From positions 1,488,001-1,552,000 of the forward strand of contig BLLK01000022.1 in NCBI GenBank assembly GCA_021927905.1: a stretch of DNA of 64,000 bases, written 5' to 3'. The stretch is from Chaetoceros tenuissimus (lineage: Eukaryota > Bacillariophyta > Thalassiosirophyceae > Chaetocerotales > Chaetocerotaceae). Shown piece after piece: positions 62,439 to 64,000 of the stretch; the stretch's first letter is position 1; every line of letters starts with the position of its first letter. The position numbers and the translations under genes are program-made. The notes under the pieces were generated by a model. That model worked only from the letters and a program-made list of their open reading frames with translations. It was not told the DNA's origin and searched no databases.

Positions 62439-64000
62439 TTATTCGGAACCTTTATCCTTCAATTTCCTCAGCTCTTCAATTTCTTTCCTCAACTCAGCAT
62501 TGTCCTTTTTCAATCTTTCATTTTCTCTTTGTAATTTATTCACAGTTAACCTTGGAGCAAAGGAAACATCAATACCAAAGTTAATACCAACGTTTTTCTT
62601 TTCCGTTTCATCTTTTATGGCTGTGTTGATATCCTTCCATACTTGACTCTTTTGAATGAAAGGCGTCCCCTTGAGAAATAGCTTCCTTGGTCGTATCCAT
62701 CTGAGCATAGCGTTGAGACATTCATTGTCCAATTGTGTGCAGTCTTCAAGGTCCAATGTCATTGTTTCTATTCCACCTAGACTCATCACATTTCGTAAAA
62801 GGTCGAATTTGCTATAGTTACCATTGAAGCGAATACTTTTCAAAATGTGTTTCTTGTCACGTAAATCGGAAATACTTGGTAAACCGTTGAACTCAGGGGG
62901 GAGCCCATACTCTTGATATACATCCGTCACATCAACACAGTCTTGAACAAGTTTGTTTTGCAAGTCTGGTTGTAGAACCATAAACGGATGTATGTTAGGA
63001 AGATCGTCGGTTGATTGCAACGAAAATTTCAGCATGGTTGGGTACAATGATTCCATATCTTTGTGTCTAATTTCCTCGGCATTCATCATCCAATCGAGTA
63101 AAATTTCTTCTATTGCATCTTTTCTATGATATTCCTCTGAATTTATAGAAAGTGAGTACGCTGTAGATATTATTGGAGCAAAAGCGATGGAACATGCAAA
63201 TGGATGCTGAATTACTAACGAACCCGGCTCGTTTCCAATCATCTCATTTAGTATGATATGTATCGGCCAGCTATTACCATGAGTTATCCTTTGAAAATAT
63301 AAAGAATAACTCAAAATGCCTGCTTTAGCCAATGCTCCTCTACCTTCATCCTTCACAATTTCAAGGATATCATATAAATCAGTTCTCCACTTATAAAAAT
63401 AACGATCAGTGTCCATATCGTTGTACACAGGAATAGAAAGATTTGGTCTGCCATCTATAGGATCCTCGCTGACTGTCCGTATATCCACGTACAGAATATA
63501 TACTATAATAAATATATAAATCTCCTCCATGATTTTCTCCTTCAAGAACTCAGGGGCGCCTTGCTTCTCCAACGCCGATCCCAAATCATTATGTAATTGA
63601 TTGGTAAAGTAGGATAATTTCTTTGCATTGAAGCCTTTCTCGATATCAGCAAGAAATTTAGGAAATAATTCCATAGCTATTCGCTGCGCGCTCAATCTAA
63701 ATAAACTTGGAATGGAAGAATGGCCAGGTTCAGCCTCGGAAGCTAACCATTCTGTAACGAAGTTCAACATTGGAATTTTATCAGAAGACACGTCTGGTCT
63801 CCTCAAAATGAAACCATAGCAAGAACACCAACTGAATAAATACTCGAGTGTGAACCTTAGTACACCTTTTGCATCAGCATACGGTGATTGCAGTAATGTA
63901 TCTTTGACATCGGATGTGAATCCAAATGTTTCGTGATAGATGTCCATCCATGAGCCTTCTAGAAGAGATGATATTTTGGTGCTATCATCAAGTGGTGCAA
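62439..64000 (-). CDS. Coiled-coil-tailed protein of unknown function (family copy B), 5' end outside window
   Basis: The frame is open from 62439 to the window end; an internal ATG sits at 63947, but upstream codons continue (TKISSLLEGSWMD), matching the start region of copy A (RRVSSSALLLSWID), so the gene starts beyond 64000. Shared blocks: FGFTSDVKDTLLQSP, LNFVTEWLASE, IRFNGNYSKFDLLRNVMSLG, MTLDLEDCTQLDNECLNAML, RWIRPRKLFLKG and FAPRLTVNKLQREN, then a heptad coiled coil (ERLKKDNAELRKEIEELRKL). Two copies in this cluster alternate with LRR_5 genes. Function unknown. Confidence 0.75.
   Translation of the reverse strand, partial: APLDDSTKISSLLEGSWMDIYHETFGFTSDVKDTLLQSPYADAKGVLRFTLEYLFSWCSCYGFILRRPDVSSDKIPMLNFVTEWLASEAEPGHSSIPSLFRLSAQRIAMELFPKFLADIEKGFNAKKLSYFTNQLHNDLGSALEKQGAPEFLKEKIMEEIYIFIIVYILYVDIRTVSEDPIDGRPNLSIPVYNDMDTDRYFYKWRTDLYDILEIVKDEGRGALAKAGILSYSLYFQRITHGNSWPIHIILNEMIGNEPGSLVIQHPFACSIAFAPIISTAYSLSINSEEYHRKDAIEEILLDWMMNAEEIRHKDMESLYPTMLKFSLQSTDDLPNIHPFMVLQPDLQNKLVQDCVDVTDVYQEYGLPPEFNGLPSISDLRDKKHILKSIRFNGNYSKFDLLRNVMSLGGIETMTLDLEDCTQLDNECLNAMLRWIRPRKLFLKGTPFIQKSQVWKDINTAIKDETEKKNVGINFGIDVSFAPRLTVNKLQRENERLKKDNAELRKEIEELRKLKDKGSE

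Overview
This window looks like nuclear DNA of a diatom. It carries a fucoxanthin-chlorophyll a/c light-harvesting gene. Several N-termini have the hydrophobic presequence plus Phe/Pro motif (ASAFAP, SGFAPS, AAGFSPS) typical of secondary-plastid import. Introns are few and short (67-93 nt, GT-AG), the DNA is AT-rich, and there are many one-exon type II Golgi-like glycosyltransferase and sulfotransferase genes. A tandem family of LRR_5/BspA-like proteins with a degenerate ankyrin-like tail recalls centric diatoms such as Chaetoceros; the genus is an inference, the diatom assignment is firm.

Layout. 1-9 kb: the 5' part of a LARGE-like (GT49) gene, a 1549-aa transposon-type protein with a DEDDy exonuclease embedded in a DDE-like core, and a GT2-like glycosyltransferase. 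9-17.5 kb is housekeeping and plastid-related: a YchJ/SEC-C protein with one intron, an FCP, RlmN, an SDR, a bZIP-like factor and a three-exon MDP-1-like phosphatase. 17.5-19.2 kb holds repeats: a 3-copy minisatellite, a rearranged relic of the EXS locus found at 40 kb, and an 850-bp foldback element. A Golgi sulfotransferase follows.

21.4-36.2 kb is a decayed APE-type LINE on the minus strand, split by a 9.1-kb Ty3/Gypsy LTR element (21796-30884) with 173-bp LTRs differing at 3 positions and a 4-bp target duplication. The LINE frame reads straight across the site once the insert is removed.

36.7-48 kb is a run of glycan-related genes: a DXD glycosyltransferase, a broken sulfotransferase next to a MITE, an EXS transporter, a GT92 gene, a +1-frameshifted gene of an unknown type II family, and a GT77-like/sulfotransferase fusion. 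Then come a mucin-like surface protein, a decayed coding relic, and a plastid-type class 3 lipase. 52.6-64 kb is a birth-and-death cluster: five LRR_5 paralogues (one a pseudogene) on the plus strand, interleaved with two minus-strand copies of an unrecognised coiled-coil-tailed family and one SGNH hydrolase.

Functionally, about nine loci encode membrane-anchored enzymes expected to build or modify sulfated glycoconjugates or cell-wall polysaccharide in the Golgi. The plastid set (FCP, RlmN, YchJ-like, lipase) is unlinked in function beyond targeting. No tRNA, rRNA or CRISPR was seen.
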